64,000 bases of DNA from Mycobacterium lentiflavum (GCF_022374895.2 NZ_CP092423.2:1612001-1676000), one strand, 5' to 3'; positions 28,329 to 38,156 are shown, counted from the first letter of the stretch. The notes: generated by a model from the sequence alone, not told the origin. Numbers and translations are program-made.

Positions 28329-29888
28329 GTGACCGATGCATTGACACAAGCAAACCCAGTTTCCGGGCACGATGCCCCGGCGCCGGTGCATACCCGCGCG
28401 CTGATCATCGGAACCGGGTTCTCCGGCCTGGGCATGGGCATCAAGCTGCAGCAGCAGGGTGTCGACTTCGTGATCCTGGAGAAGGCCGACGACGTCGGCG
28501 GCACCTGGCGCGACAACAGCTACCCCGGCTGCGCCTGCGATATCCCGTCGCACCTGTACTCGTTCTCGTTCGAGCCCAAGCCGGACTGGAAGAACCCCTT
28601 CTCCTACCAGCCCGAGATCTGGGACTACCTCAAGGGCGTCACCGAGAAATACGGGTTGCGCCGCTACATCGAATTCAATTCACTGGTCGATCGCGGACAC
28701 TGGGACGACGACGAGCATCGCTGGCACGTGTTCACCACGGACGGCCGCGAATACATCGCGCAGTTCCTAATCTCGGGTGCGGGCGCGTTGCACATCCCGT
28801 CGATCCCCGACATCGAGGGCCGCGACGAGTTCCGTGGTCCCGCTTTCCATTCCGCGCAGTGGGACCACAGCGTCGATCTCACGGGAAAGCGGGTCGCGAT
28901 GATCGGCACCGGCGCCAGCGCGATCCAGATCGTGCCCGAGATCGTCGGCCAGGTCGGCGAACTCCAGCTCTACCAACGCACCCCGCCGTGGGTGGTCCCG
29001 CGCTCGAACCCGGATCTTCCGATTGCGCTGCGCCGGGCCATGGAGAACGTTCCCGGACTGCGGGCGCTGGTGCGGCTGGTCATCTACTGGGGACAGGAGG
29101 CGCTGGCATTCGGCATGACGAAGCGGCCGAACGCGCTGAAATTCATTGAGGCGTACTGCAAATACAACATCCGCCGCTCGATCAAGGACCGCGAGCTGCG
29201 CCGCAAGCTGATCCCGAACTACCGCATCGGCTGCAAGCGAATCCTGAACTCGTCGACGTACTACCGTGCGGTCGCCGACCCGAAGACCGAACTGATCACC
29301 GACGCCATCACCCGGATCACGCCCGACGGGATCGTGACAGCGGACGGCACCGAACGCCCGGTCGACGTAATCGTCTATGGCACCGGCTTTCACGTCACCG
29401 ACTCCTACACCTATGTCCAGATCAAGGGACGCCACGGTGAGGACCTGGTCGACCGCTGGAACCGGGAGGGCATCGGTGCGCATCGGGGGATCACCGTCGC
29501 CGACATGCCCAACCTGTTCTTCCTGTTGGGTCCCAACACCGGACTGGGGCACAACTCGGTGGTGTTCATGATCGAGTCCCAGATTCGCTACGTCGCCGAC
29601 GCGATCAAGAAGTGCGACAAATTCGGCGCCCAGGCATTGGCGCCGACCCGCGCGGCGCAGGACAAGTTCAACGACGAGCTGCAGGAGCAGCTCAAGGGAT
29701 CGGTGTGGAACACCGGGGGATGCAGCAGCTGGTATCTCGACGAGCACGGTAAAAACACTGTGCTGTGGGGCGGCTACACCTGGCAGTACTGGCGTTGCAC
29801 CCGCTCGGTCAAACCCGACGAATATCAGTTCTTCGGCGTGCGCAGCGGCTCACCCGCCAAGCGCTCAGCGGTCACCGCGCAGGGCTGA
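28329..29888 (+). CDS. FAD-dependent Baeyer-Villiger-type monooxygenase
   Basis: A 519-aa flavoprotein. FAD Rossmann motif IIGTGFSGLGMGIKL near residue 26, the Baeyer-Villiger fingerprint FRGPAFHSAQW near 171, and an NADPH Rossmann motif IGTGASAIQIV near 193. It should insert oxygen into a ketone or oxidise a heteroatom using O2 and NADPH. Similar enzymes (EthA, MymA) can also activate prodrugs, but nothing here shows that. It lies after a TetR gene. Matches recalled Rv3049c. Confidence 0.9.
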   Translation: MTDALTQANPVSGHDAPAPVHTRALIIGTGFSGLGMGIKLQQQGVDFVILEKADDVGGTWRDNSYPGCACDIPSHLYSFSFEPKPDWKNPFSYQPEIWDYLKGVTEKYGLRRYIEFNSLVDRGHWDDDEHRWHVFTTDGREYIAQFLISGAGALHIPSIPDIEGRDEFRGPAFHSAQWDHSVDLTGKRVAMIGTGASAIQIVPEIVGQVGELQLYQRTPPWVVPRSNPDLPIALRRAMENVPGLRALVRLVIYWGQEALAFGMTKRPNALKFIEAYCKYNIRRSIKDRELRRKLIPNYRIGCKRILNSSTYYRAVADPKTELITDAITRITPDGIVTADGTERPVDVIVYGTGFHVTDSYTYVQIKGRHGEDLVDRWNREGIGAHRGITVADMPNLFFLLGPNTGLGHNSVVFMIESQIRYVADAIKKCDKFGAQALAPTRAAQDKFNDELQEQLKGSVWNTGGCSSWYLDEHGKNTVLWGGYTWQYWRCTRSVKPDEYQFFGVRSGSPAKRSAVTAQG

Positions 29889-29959
29889 GCCCGGCCCGTT
29901 AGGCATAACCGCGGTTCAGGACTCCCGAAAGCAGCGGGCAGGCTTAGGCTCGCGGGTTT

Positions 29960-30153
29960 ATGGGCACGTATCAGACCGTCGTGGTGGGCACCGACGGCTC
30001 GGACTCGCCACTGCGTGCGGTGGAGCGCGCAGCCGCGATCGCCGCGGAGGATGGTGCGAAATTGATCATTGCGCCGGCCGACTGCTGGTATAGGTCCCCT
30101 CCGAAGTCTCCCGCAAAGCCAAGACGGACGTCTTGATCGTCCACAGACTAGAG
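29960..30153 (+). pseudogene. Universal stress protein gene with internal deletion
   Basis: From the ATG at 29960 the frame reads MGTYQTVVVGTDGSDSPLRA and on to GAKLIIA, a UspA N-terminus. After about 41 codons the similarity stops and the frame ends at 30136. From 30094, in another frame, VPSEVSRKAKTDVLIVH follows, the C-terminus of UspA proteins. The middle (about 90 residues, with the ATP-binding G-2x-G-9x-G) is gone. So this is a deletion remnant of a normal ~147-aa gene. Confidence 0.75.
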
Positions 30154-30165
30154 CGTCGTTCGACC

Positions 30166-31092
30166 TTAACCGCCGACCGAAGTCTTTGCGGCGCTTGACT
30201 TTTCGCTCAACTGCGCACCTTTGAAGGATCGAAGGTTCAAGCGCACGATCCGGTCCAGGACCCGGTCCGAGACGACGCGGCTGACCCGCAGCAGGATCGC
30301 GGCGTCACGCCCGATCGTGTAGCGAGTCCGCGGGCGCGCAGCGGTAGCCGCCTTGGCGATGACTTTCGCGGCATGTTCGGCCGAAACGCCGACCTCCCCG
30401 AACGATCGGGCCTGCGCCGTGACGGCCGCAACGAGATCGCCGTACCGGGCGAGTTGGGTGTCGGTCATGTTCGCCTTCAACCCTTCGGCGGTGGCGATGC
30501 CGCGCTCGGCCATTTCGGTCTTGACCGCGCCGGGTTCGACGACGACCACTTTGATGCCCAGCTCTGCGACCTCACGGCGCAGCGCATCGCTGACCGCTTC
30601 GAGGGCGAACTTCGAACCGGCGTAGGCGCCGTAAGTCGGCAAGACCACCTTTCCGCCAACGGAACTGATGTTCACGACGGTTCCGGAGCTGAGCAGCAGG
30701 GCCGGCAACAGCGCCTGGGTGATCGCGATGTGGCCGAACAGGTTCACCTCGAATTGCTGGCGCCACTGCTCCAGGGGCAGCGCTTCGACCGGCGCGTTGA
30801 TCGCAATGCCGGCATTGTTGATCAACGCTCGTAGCGGACGATGCAGTGGATCGTGGGCGACCCGGTCGGCGATCGCGGTCACGTCGGCCTCAACGGTGAT
30901 GTCGAGGATGTGCGGCTCCAGGCTCTGCAGGCCCTCGGCTTTCAGTGCGTCGGCGTCGGCCTTGCGTCGTACGCCGGCGAGAACTTGAAAACCCTTGCGG
31001 GCCAACTCTTTAGCTGTAGCAGCGCCGATTCCTGTCGAGGCGCCGGTCACGATGATCAGCTGGTCATGATGCGGGCGGTTCGTGGAATTCAT
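30166..31092 (-). CDS. Short-chain dehydrogenase/reductase
   Basis: A 308-aa SDR. TGASTGIG near residue 17, NNAGIA near 96, NISSVGGKVVLPTYGAYAGS and YAGSKFALEA with the Tyr/Lys pair, then a C-terminal extension of about 60 residues. The start at 31092 (MNSTNRPHHD) has GGAG six nt upstream; an ATG at 31104 is the other choice. It is divergent from a TetR gene with two inverted repeats between, so it is probably repressed by it. The substrate is unknown. Confidence 0.85.
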   Translation of the reverse strand: MNSTNRPHHDQLIIVTGASTGIGAATAKELARKGFQVLAGVRRKADADALKAEGLQSLEPHILDITVEADVTAIADRVAHDPLHRPLRALINNAGIAINAPVEALPLEQWRQQFEVNLFGHIAITQALLPALLLSSGTVVNISSVGGKVVLPTYGAYAGSKFALEAVSDALRREVAELGIKVVVVEPGAVKTEMAERGIATAEGLKANMTDTQLARYGDLVAAVTAQARSFGEVGVSAEHAAKVIAKAATAARPRTRYTIGRDAAILLRVSRVVSDRVLDRIVRLNLRSFKGAQLSEKSSAAKTSVGG

Positions 31093-31118
31093 GGCGTTCT
31101 CCATTCAGGGTGTGCCTT

Positions 31119-31167
31119 GAGTTGACGGTGTCATCTCAAACTAGCAGTTAAGTTGACAATGTCAACT
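31119..31167. promoter_or_regulatory. Two operator-like inverted repeats between SDR and TetR
   Basis: AGTTGACAATGTCAACT (31151-31167) is a perfect 8-bp-arm palindrome. GAGTTGACGGTGTCATCTC (31119-31137) is the imperfect form. Both contain TTGAC...GTCA in the divergent gap; centres are about 31 bp apart. Confidence 0.65.
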
Positions 31168-31191
31168 CAAGCGGCGGCTTATGCTCTGCAC

Positions 31192-31764
31192 GTGACGACA
31201 CGAGCGGAGAGTGCGGCGGCCACCCGCCGTTCGCTGATTGAGGCGGCGGGGGTGCTGCTCGACCTCGGTGGCGTCGAGGCGGTGACGCTGCGCGAGGTGG
31301 GCGCTCGCAGTGGTGTGTCGCGGTCGGCGGCGTATCGCCACTTCGCCGATAAGGAATCTCTGCTGGCGGTGGTGGCCATGAACGCGTTGAGCGAATTGGG
31401 TGACGCGCTAGAGGCATTGGTCAGCAGCGACGATTCTCCTGAAGAGTCGTTGCGCACGGGGCTGCTGTCGTTGATCGATATCGGCCGCACCCGTCCGCAT
31501 CTGTATCGGCTGATGTTCACCCCGCCGGCGGGTGACCCGACCGAAGTGATGCGGGTAGCCCAACGCGCGCAGGATTTGTTTCTGGACATCGTGGGTCGCA
31601 TCACCGGTCCGCAGCAGGCGGCCCGTTATGCGGCCTTGTTGTTGACCAGCGCCCACGGGATCACCGGTTTGGACCTGAGCGGTCACATGGATTTGGACAA
31701 GTGGCACACCAATGCCGAGGAGCTTGTCGACACGCTCATCTCGGTGTTGCCTAAAGCGAAGTAA
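31192..31764 (+). CDS. TetR-family regulator divergent from the SDR gene
   Basis: A 190-aa TetR regulator; HTH at about 25-70 (VTLREVGARSGVSRSAAYRHF), then a TetR C-terminal domain of the TetR_C_13-like sort. The GTG at 31192 (MTTRAESAAATRRS) is preferred because an ATG at 31159 would place the palindrome inside the gene; both lack a clear ribosome site, so a leaderless start at 31159 is possible. It should control the divergent SDR and itself through the repeats at 31119-31167. Confidence 0.85.
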   Translation: MTTRAESAAATRRSLIEAAGVLLDLGGVEAVTLREVGARSGVSRSAAYRHFADKESLLAVVAMNALSELGDALEALVSSDDSPEESLRTGLLSLIDIGRTRPHLYRLMFTPPAGDPTEVMRVAQRAQDLFLDIVGRITGPQQAARYAALLLTSAHGITGLDLSGHMDLDKWHTNAEELVDTLISVLPKAK

Positions 31765-31771
31765 TCTCGCC

Positions 31772-32311
31772 TCAGCGGCGCAGCAGGATTGCGAAGGCGT
31801 TCGCGGCCGCAGCCACGCCGGCGTCGTCGTTGGTCGCCACCAGATCCAGCAGCAGCCCCCGCGTGACGGCCAGGCCGAGCCGCGCCATTGCCGGATCGAA
31901 TGCCTCGCCGGCCACTGCCGCGACCGCGGACAGCCAACCGTCGACGGCGCTGGGAATCATTCGGGCGAAGGGCTTTTCGCCCTGGGCGGCGCGTGCGTAG
32001 CACTCGAAAAACAGGCGCTCCAGCCGGCGCTGCTCGGGCCGCTGCAGGTCGGCCCACATCGCGTTAAAGCCTTCGGCGGCGTCCGCCGGTAACTCGGGGA
32101 GCAGGCCCATCTGGCGTTGCTCGACCTCCTCGACGACCGCGAGCAGCAGGTCCTCTCGAGACCCGAAGTGGTGCAGCAACATTCGATGGCTGGTGCCGAC
32201 GGCGCCGGCTATCTCGCGCAGGGAGCGGTCGCCGATGCCGCCATCGGCGAACTCGTCGATCAGTGCGTCGAGGAGCTGCCGGCGCCGCCCAAGCTCAGGC
32301 CTGCGGGCCAT
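31772..32311 (-). CDS. TetR-family regulator, co-transcribed with an SRPBCC protein
   Basis: A 179-aa TetR protein. HTH at about 28-72 (RSLREIAGAVGTSHRMLLHHF). It starts 17 bp inside the end of the SRPBCC gene, so both come from one minus-strand message. That message begins at a very strong palindrome (32733-32764), which this protein most likely binds as an autorepressor. The ligand may be what the SRPBCC protein binds. Confidence 0.85.
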   Translation of the reverse strand: MARRPELGRRRQLLDALIDEFADGGIGDRSLREIAGAVGTSHRMLLHHFGSREDLLLAVVEEVEQRQMGLLPELPADAAEGFNAMWADLQRPEQRRLERLFFECYARAAQGEKPFARMIPSAVDGWLSAVAAVAGEAFDPAMARLGLAVTRGLLLDLVATNDDAGVAAAANAFAILLRR

Positions 32312-32741
32312 GGGCTCGGCTGAGCTGCTCCGAGCGGGCCTTGAGTCCTTGGGCTTCCAGTTCCAGAAAGCGCTTGGTCTTCTTTGTCATCAGCCGCCCG
32401 ACGAGCGCGCCCAGGACGCCGCCCTGATCGAGTTGCTGGCGAACCAGGGTGCGGCCGTCCGATTGGCCGATGACATGGTGGCGGGCGCTGATCAGCACGC
32501 CGGGAGAGCGTTGTACCCACGTCCAGGATGACCCCGGGTCGAGTTCGGTAACCTGCCAGACCAGCCTCTGCATGCCGGGCTGCTTGATCGCGAACCGGCT
32601 GCCGATGGCGAGTCCGGGTCCATCCAGCCCGACGAGCGATGTCACGGACGCGGTCCATTCGGGCCAGTGCTCGACATCGGTGAAGACATCCCATACCAAT
32701 TGCGGCGCGGCATCGATCTCGATGCTGTCTTCGCTAATCAT
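32295..32741 (-). CDS. SRPBCC (START-like) ligand-binding protein
   Basis: A 148-aa protein with the polyketide-cyclase/START fold pattern: MISEDSIEIDAAPQLVWDVF, then DVEHWPEWTASV, and a C-terminal long helix (RFLELEAQGLKARSEQL). It should bind a hydrophobic small molecule in its cavity; enzymatic activity is unproven. The ATG at 32741 lies inside the palindrome and has no ribosome site upstream, which points to a leaderless transcript. Translationally coupled to the TetR gene. Confidence 0.82.
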   Translation of the reverse strand: MISEDSIEIDAAPQLVWDVFTDVEHWPEWTASVTSLVGLDGPGLAIGSRFAIKQPGMQRLVWQVTELDPGSSWTWVQRSPGVLISARHHVIGQSDGRTLVRQQLDQGGVLGALVGRLMTKKTKRFLELEAQGLKARSEQLSRAHGPQA

Positions 32742-32764
32742 GTACCAAATGGTACATGATTAGC
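32733..32764. promoter_or_regulatory. Perfect 32-bp palindromic operator over the SRPBCC start codon
   Basis: GCTAATCATGTACCA, centre AA, then TGGTACATGATTAGC: 15-bp perfect arms. The ATG of the SRPBCC gene (32741-32739) is within it. Binding here would block the transcription start directly. Very unlikely by chance. Confidence 0.85.
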
Positions 32765-32893
32765 AACTCCGTGCAAAGAGGCCTCGGCCGCGATTGTTGC
32801 GGATGAAGTAGCGAACTACGCTATTGCGCTTTCCGGCCGCGAGATAAATCTTTTCGGGACAAGGGATTACACGTCACGAGAGGAGCAAGGAAA

Positions 32894-33490
32894 ATGTCGA
32901 ACCTGATTGCGGCGGCTTCGTTGCCGAAGACACTGGTTGCTCGCCTGCGAGAGCTGCAGGAGCAGCCGGGCATGCGGGTGAATCGCATTCCGGTGTTGAC
33001 CACGCCAGTCGGTCAGCCCGAGATTCTCGACACCGTGGGCGACGCGGTGCCGGGATTGGATGTCGGCTCCCTCACGACACTTGCCGTGCTGAGCCCGCGT
33101 CGGCCTGAGGTCGACGGAGTCGCGTGGCTCGATTTCGAGACCGTCACCTACTACACGGCCGGCGCCAATGCGTTCGCCTCGGTCGGGACGTTCTCGGGCA
33201 ACGCGCAGTTTCAGCCGTATCTGCGGCTCACGCTGGCGAAGGCGCCGACGGGTGCCGGGGTCCTGGTGACCTGTCGGGCAACCAGCATCGCGGTCGGACC
33301 GCACTACCCGGGGTTTTACCGCGTTGAAGGGCCCGGCGTGGCCGCGAGTTTCGAGGACAACGCCCGACCCACCACGTTCACTTTCGTCGTTCCGGCCGGC
33401 GGTAACGGTCCTGTCGAGATCAAGATTTACACCGACCCCGACAGAATCCAGTTGTGGGCGTTCCACGACTGCACGATCACCAAGATCTAA
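32894..33490 (+). CDS. Conserved-looking hypothetical protein, beta-rich
   Basis: A 198-aa protein I do not recognise. It has no signal peptide or membrane helix. After a helical start (LVARLRELQEQPGM) it is rich in alternating hydrophobic/Thr stretches (PTTFTFVVPAGGNGPVEIKI) that suggest a beta-sandwich. The ATG at 32894 has GAGAGGAGCAAGG upstream, a strong ribosome site, so it is a real gene. It sits alone between the SRPBCC operon and an FAD oxidoreductase in convergent orientation. Function unknown. Confidence 0.7.
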   Translation: MSNLIAAASLPKTLVARLRELQEQPGMRVNRIPVLTTPVGQPEILDTVGDAVPGLDVGSLTTLAVLSPRRPEVDGVAWLDFETVTYYTAGANAFASVGTFSGNAQFQPYLRLTLAKAPTGAGVLVTCRATSIAVGPHYPGFYRVEGPGVAASFEDNARPTTFTFVVPAGGNGPVEIKIYTDPDRIQLWAFHDCTITKI

Positions 33491-33519
33491 CCGCGCGGCT
33501 TCGGTCACGGCGGGAAGGA

Positions 33520-35097
33520 TTACGCCTTCACGCGCGCGTTGAGGTGCTTGAGCGCCGCCTCGGCGCCGTTCCACCCGGGGATGCCGGTGACTCCCGGTCC
33601 CGGGTGGGTGCACTGCCCGCACAGGTAGAGCCCGTCGACCGGGGTGGCGAACTTGTCGGCTCCCTCGACGACGCGGCCGGTCCACAGCTGGTTGGGCTGT
33701 AACAACCCATGCGAGTAGTCGCCGGCGTGTGCGCTGAAGGTGCTGCCGAAGTAGCGATTGGAGAACACCACCCGGTTGGTCACCGAGTCGGCGAAGCCCG
33801 GCGCATACGTATCAAAAATTCTCACGCAGGTGTCCGCGTACTGCTCCTTCCAGCTTCGGTTTTCGTCGGCGTCCAGCCCGGTGGGGAAGTACGGCGTGAA
33901 AATCGTTGCGCTGTGCTTTCCTTCGGGCGCCAGCGACGAGTCGACCATGCTCGGTATGTACAGGTAGGTGGGAGGTGCATCGGGCAGCATGCCCTTGCGG
34001 TACTGCTCCCACGCGTCGCTGATGTATTCCGGTGACGGCGCGTAAGCGACTGTCGGACACCACTTCCCGTTGTCGTGCAGGTAGGGCTGCAGCCGCTCGA
34101 TCCATTGCGGCGCTTGATCGATGGTGAGATGCGCCTGGATGTAGCCCAGGTTGAAGTTGATCTCCTTGATCTTGCGGATGTAGTCGGGCGGAAAGTTCTG
34201 CGCCCCGGCCAGATTCACAAACGTGGTGTAGGGGTCGAGCGACGACAGCACGGCGTCGGCGGAAATCGTTGAGCCATCACGTAATTGAACCCCGGTGGCG
34301 CGGCCGTTCTCGACCAGGATTTCCTTGACATGCTGCTTCATCTGCACCTCGGCGCCCAGCGACTCGGCGCGCCGGCACAGCGCGGTGCTCAGTGAGCCGA
34401 TGCCGCCGCGCGGCATGATGTATTCGACGTTGCCGCCGCCAATCAGGTAGTGGTACAGCGTCGAGGCATTCGAGCCCGGGGTCCACGGCCCCCCGTCGAA
34501 CGCGTCGATCGACATCGCGGCCAGCGAGCCCTGGATGCAGCGGCCTTGGTCGGGTGAAAGGAAGCGGCGGACCGTGTCCATCGTGCTGCCGTACCACATC
34601 TGGGCGAAGTCGTGCCGGTCCTCCGGCGTGGGCTGCGAAGCGATCACCTCGATGATGTCCAGCGGCGGACCGAACGCCGAGTCGACGAAGTAGGGCGCGA
34701 ATCTTCCTATGTGCGCGAACAATCCGCCGAGCGCGGTCGCGACGTCGGCGCCGTGATCCTCGAGGAGATGGCGCCCCATCCGCTCCAGGTCGTTGTACAT
34801 CACGAACGGGGTGTCTGCGGCGTCTCCGAACGTGCACGTCGACGTCCACTGATCCATCAGTTCGAAGCCCCACTTGGTGAGCTCGAGCCGGTCGGTCATC
34901 TCCTGGCGCCAAATCAGCACGGCCCAGGCGCCGACGCTGTGCTTGTACCCGTCGAAGAGTTCGCGGGTCGCGGCCATGCCGCCGAGGAAGTGGGCGCGTT
35001 CGAGGACCAGCACTTTCGCGCCGTTCTTGGCCAGCACGTTCGCGGCAACTAATCCGTTGTGACCTGCTCCAATGACGATTGCGTCGTAGTCGGCCAT
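33520..35097 (-). CDS. FAD-dependent oxidoreductase of the phytoene-desaturase/PYROXD2 type
   Basis: A 525-aa flavoprotein. The FAD motif IVIGAGHNGLVAANVLAKNG begins at residue 7, followed by LVLERAHFLGGMAAT. The C-terminal FAD motif is LYLCGQCTHPGPGVTGIPGW (20 residues) near 490. It is soluble and probably oxidises or desaturates an isoprenoid-like or lipid substrate; no carotenoid genes are near. The ATG at 35097 has GAGGAG nine nt upstream. It is divergent from a TetR gene with an inverted repeat between. Confidence 0.87.
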   Translation of the reverse strand: MADYDAIVIGAGHNGLVAANVLAKNGAKVLVLERAHFLGGMAATRELFDGYKHSVGAWAVLIWRQEMTDRLELTKWGFELMDQWTSTCTFGDAADTPFVMYNDLERMGRHLLEDHGADVATALGGLFAHIGRFAPYFVDSAFGPPLDIIEVIASQPTPEDRHDFAQMWYGSTMDTVRRFLSPDQGRCIQGSLAAMSIDAFDGGPWTPGSNASTLYHYLIGGGNVEYIMPRGGIGSLSTALCRRAESLGAEVQMKQHVKEILVENGRATGVQLRDGSTISADAVLSSLDPYTTFVNLAGAQNFPPDYIRKIKEINFNLGYIQAHLTIDQAPQWIERLQPYLHDNGKWCPTVAYAPSPEYISDAWEQYRKGMLPDAPPTYLYIPSMVDSSLAPEGKHSATIFTPYFPTGLDADENRSWKEQYADTCVRIFDTYAPGFADSVTNRVVFSNRYFGSTFSAHAGDYSHGLLQPNQLWTGRVVEGADKFATPVDGLYLCGQCTHPGPGVTGIPGWNGAEAALKHLNARVKA

Positions 35098-35135
35098 GCT
35101 GACTCCTCGCTGAGTGATCCCGGGCTCCACGCACA

Positions 35136-35151
35136 ATGTCATATCTGACAT
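35136..35151. promoter_or_regulatory. Inverted repeat between FAD oxidoreductase and TetR
   Basis: ATGTCATATCTGACAT: perfect 6-bp arms with TATC between, in the 75-bp divergent gap. A second CTGACATT half-site lies at 35164-35171. Probable TetR operator. Confidence 0.6.
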
Positions 35152-35171
35152 AGTTGCGTCAATGCTGACAT

Positions 35172-35801
35172 TTGGTGTCTGCTTGCGTGGTGCAATCTCG
35201 TCGTCAGCGGACGCGTCAGGCCTTGATCCAGGCGGCGATGAAGCGCTTTGTCGCCGATGGCGTGCACCAAACCAGCGTGTCCGACATCGTCGCCGACGTC
35301 GGGGTGACCGAGCGGACGTTCTATCGGCACTTCCCGTCGAAGCACGCGGTGATCTTCGCCGACTACGACATCGGCTTCGAGTGGTTCGCGCGCGCGCTGG
35401 CACTGCGGCCTCATGGCGAACCGATCACCGCGTCGGTGCGAAAAGCCGTGGACGCCTTTCCTTTTGACTTCGCGATGGTTCGCGAGGCCGCCACCATCCG
35501 TTCGCGCGACCTCGACCAGGACATCATGACGACGCATATCGGGCGGATGCGCGATCAGGTCGCCGAGGAGATCAGCCGATTCATCCACGCGCGATCAAAG
35601 CCGACCGGCCTGGCGGTTGAAGGCGCCATGATCGCCGACATCGCGGCACACAGCCTGGCGACGGCGGTTTTCGCCTCGCTGGAGGCGTGGATGAGCAAAG
35701 GCGGCGAGGACATCGACGAGCTGAGCCGCCTGACCGACATCGCGCTGAGCGCACTGGAAGACGGGCTCACGCACACCTTGCGCGAAGCCGGACTGGATTG
35801 A
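35172..35801 (+). CDS. TetR-family regulator divergent from the FAD oxidoreductase
   Basis: A TetR protein of about 205 aa. HTH at about 30-75 (TSVSDIVADVGVTERTFYRHF) after RRQRTRQALIQAAMKRFV. The start is uncertain: TTG 35172, or GTG at 35175, 35187 or 35190, with the last two giving the most usual N-terminal arm. It should repress the divergent oxidoreductase gene through 35136-35151. Confidence 0.84.
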   Translation: MVSACVVQSRRQRTRQALIQAAMKRFVADGVHQTSVSDIVADVGVTERTFYRHFPSKHAVIFADYDIGFEWFARALALRPHGEPITASVRKAVDAFPFDFAMVREAATIRSRDLDQDIMTTHIGRMRDQVAEEISRFIHARSKPTGLAVEGAMIADIAAHSLATAVFASLEAWMSKGGEDIDELSRLTDIALSALEDGLTHTLREAGLD

Positions 35802-35879
35802 CCAACGAAACCGCTTGCCGCCCAACAGCCATCGCAACACCGTCGGATTGATGCGGTCCGCTCGGGGTACCCGAAAACC

Positions 35880-36971
35880 GTGCAGGTGATCCGCAAGCTC
35901 CAATCGCAGGCCGTTGTCTGCCTCGCGACTGTGCTGATGGCAGCGTGCGGCAACGATGCCGCCGTGCCGGCGTCCGCCGGATCCACGACTACCGGCATGC
36001 TGCCGCCGGGGGTACCGACCGAAGGCATCCGCCCGCCCGCGACCGGGCTACCGCCGGCGGCCGAACCGCTCAAGGGGCCACCCATTCCCCCCGACGGGCT
36101 CGTTGGGCGGACCATCCCGGTGGGGCATGAGCCCGAAGGTGTGGTCGTGGACGCGTCAACGCGAACCGTCGCGGTCGCGACGCGCGATCCGAATGAACTG
36201 GTGCTGATCGATGCGGACTCGGGCGACATCACCGGGCGGGTTTCGCTGCCGGGGACGGTCCGGCATCTGCAGCTCGCCGCGCCCGGCGGTCCGGTGCTGG
36301 TTCCGGTCGAGACCGCCAATGCGTTGGTGCAAGTCGGCTTGCCGCAAGGGAGGCTGTCGCCGCCCATCGTCACCGGCACCGCGCCGCATGATGCGGCCGA
36401 GGCGACCAATGGCACTGTCTTCGTCGCCAACGAACTCGGCGGCACGGTGGCGGTGTTGCGCCGTGGCGAGATCGTGAAGGTCTTCACCGACAGTGTGCAG
36501 CCGGCCGGCACGGCGGCAGCTGGGACCTCGGTGGGTGTGCTCGACGTGCGGAAGAACGACCTGACCGTGTACGACGCCGAGCGGTTGACCATCGTGGGAT
36601 CCACGCCGGCCGGCGCGGGTCCGACTCATCTGGTCGTTGACCGCCACGGACGGATGATCGCGACCGACACCCGCGGCAACACGGTGCGGGTGTTCACTGC
36701 GCTGCCCGCACCGCGTGAGGTAGCGAGCGTTCCTCAGCCCGGCGGACCGTATGGCCTTACCTATGACGCGGTGCGCGACCGGCTTTGGGTTGCCTCTTCG
36801 GGCACCAACGAAGTGATCGGCTACGACATGAACGGACCCACTCCCGTTGAGCGACAACGAATCCGGACTGTACAAGACCCCTACACCGTGGGCGTCGACC
36901 CGAAAAGCGGTCGTCTGTTTGTGGCCGGAGTTTCCGGTGGCGTACTGCAAGTCATCGACACCGCGCCTTAA
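35880..36971 (+). CDS. Beta-propeller lipoprotein (YncE-like)
   Basis: A 363-aa exported protein. The signal peptide ends in lipobox LMAAC at residues 19-23; a Pro-rich linker follows to about 75. The rest is a repeated beta-propeller pattern, with VGHEPEGVVVDASTRTVAVA, GPTHLVVDRHGRMIATDTRG and DPYTVGVDPKSGRLFVAG as successive blades. YncE-like propellers usually bind partners or ligands; enzymatic activity is not evident. GTG at 35880 is the start. It stands 80 bp after the TetR gene, with no clear link to it. Confidence 0.82.
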   Translation: MQVIRKLQSQAVVCLATVLMAACGNDAAVPASAGSTTTGMLPPGVPTEGIRPPATGLPPAAEPLKGPPIPPDGLVGRTIPVGHEPEGVVVDASTRTVAVATRDPNELVLIDADSGDITGRVSLPGTVRHLQLAAPGGPVLVPVETANALVQVGLPQGRLSPPIVTGTAPHDAAEATNGTVFVANELGGTVAVLRRGEIVKVFTDSVQPAGTAAAGTSVGVLDVRKNDLTVYDAERLTIVGSTPAGAGPTHLVVDRHGRMIATDTRGNTVRVFTALPAPREVASVPQPGGPYGLTYDAVRDRLWVASSGTNEVIGYDMNGPTPVERQRIRTVQDPYTVGVDPKSGRLFVAGVSGGVLQVIDTAP

Positions 36972-37083
36972 TCACGGCGGTGTGGGTTTGGAGGCACCAC
37001 CCGGATCGGACGGCACAATGGACCTCACAAAGGATTTCGGAGGGGGCGCGAGTACCCCAACGTGGCCCGGGTCGCGACACGCA

Positions 37084-37132
37084 AACACAACTTCTTGTGT
37101 TACGGCGGGTTGTCCGACCCCAGGGGTAGTGT
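37084..37132 (+). promoter_or_regulatory. NrdR-like box pair at the nrdF promoter
   Basis: Box 1 is AACACAACTTCTTGTGTT (37084-37101), a perfect 7-bp-arm repeat of the ACAC...GTGT type. Box 2 is ACCCCAGGGGTAGTGT (37117-37132). Their centres are 32 bp apart, three helical turns. Box 2 plus TTGG shares AGGnGTAGTGTTTGG with the nrdHIE promoter at 24158-24172. Confidence 0.65.
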
Positions 37133-37169
37133 TTGGAGCCTGACGTCCCTCCGACAAAACAGTGTGTGA

Positions 37170-38156
<987 letters not shown>

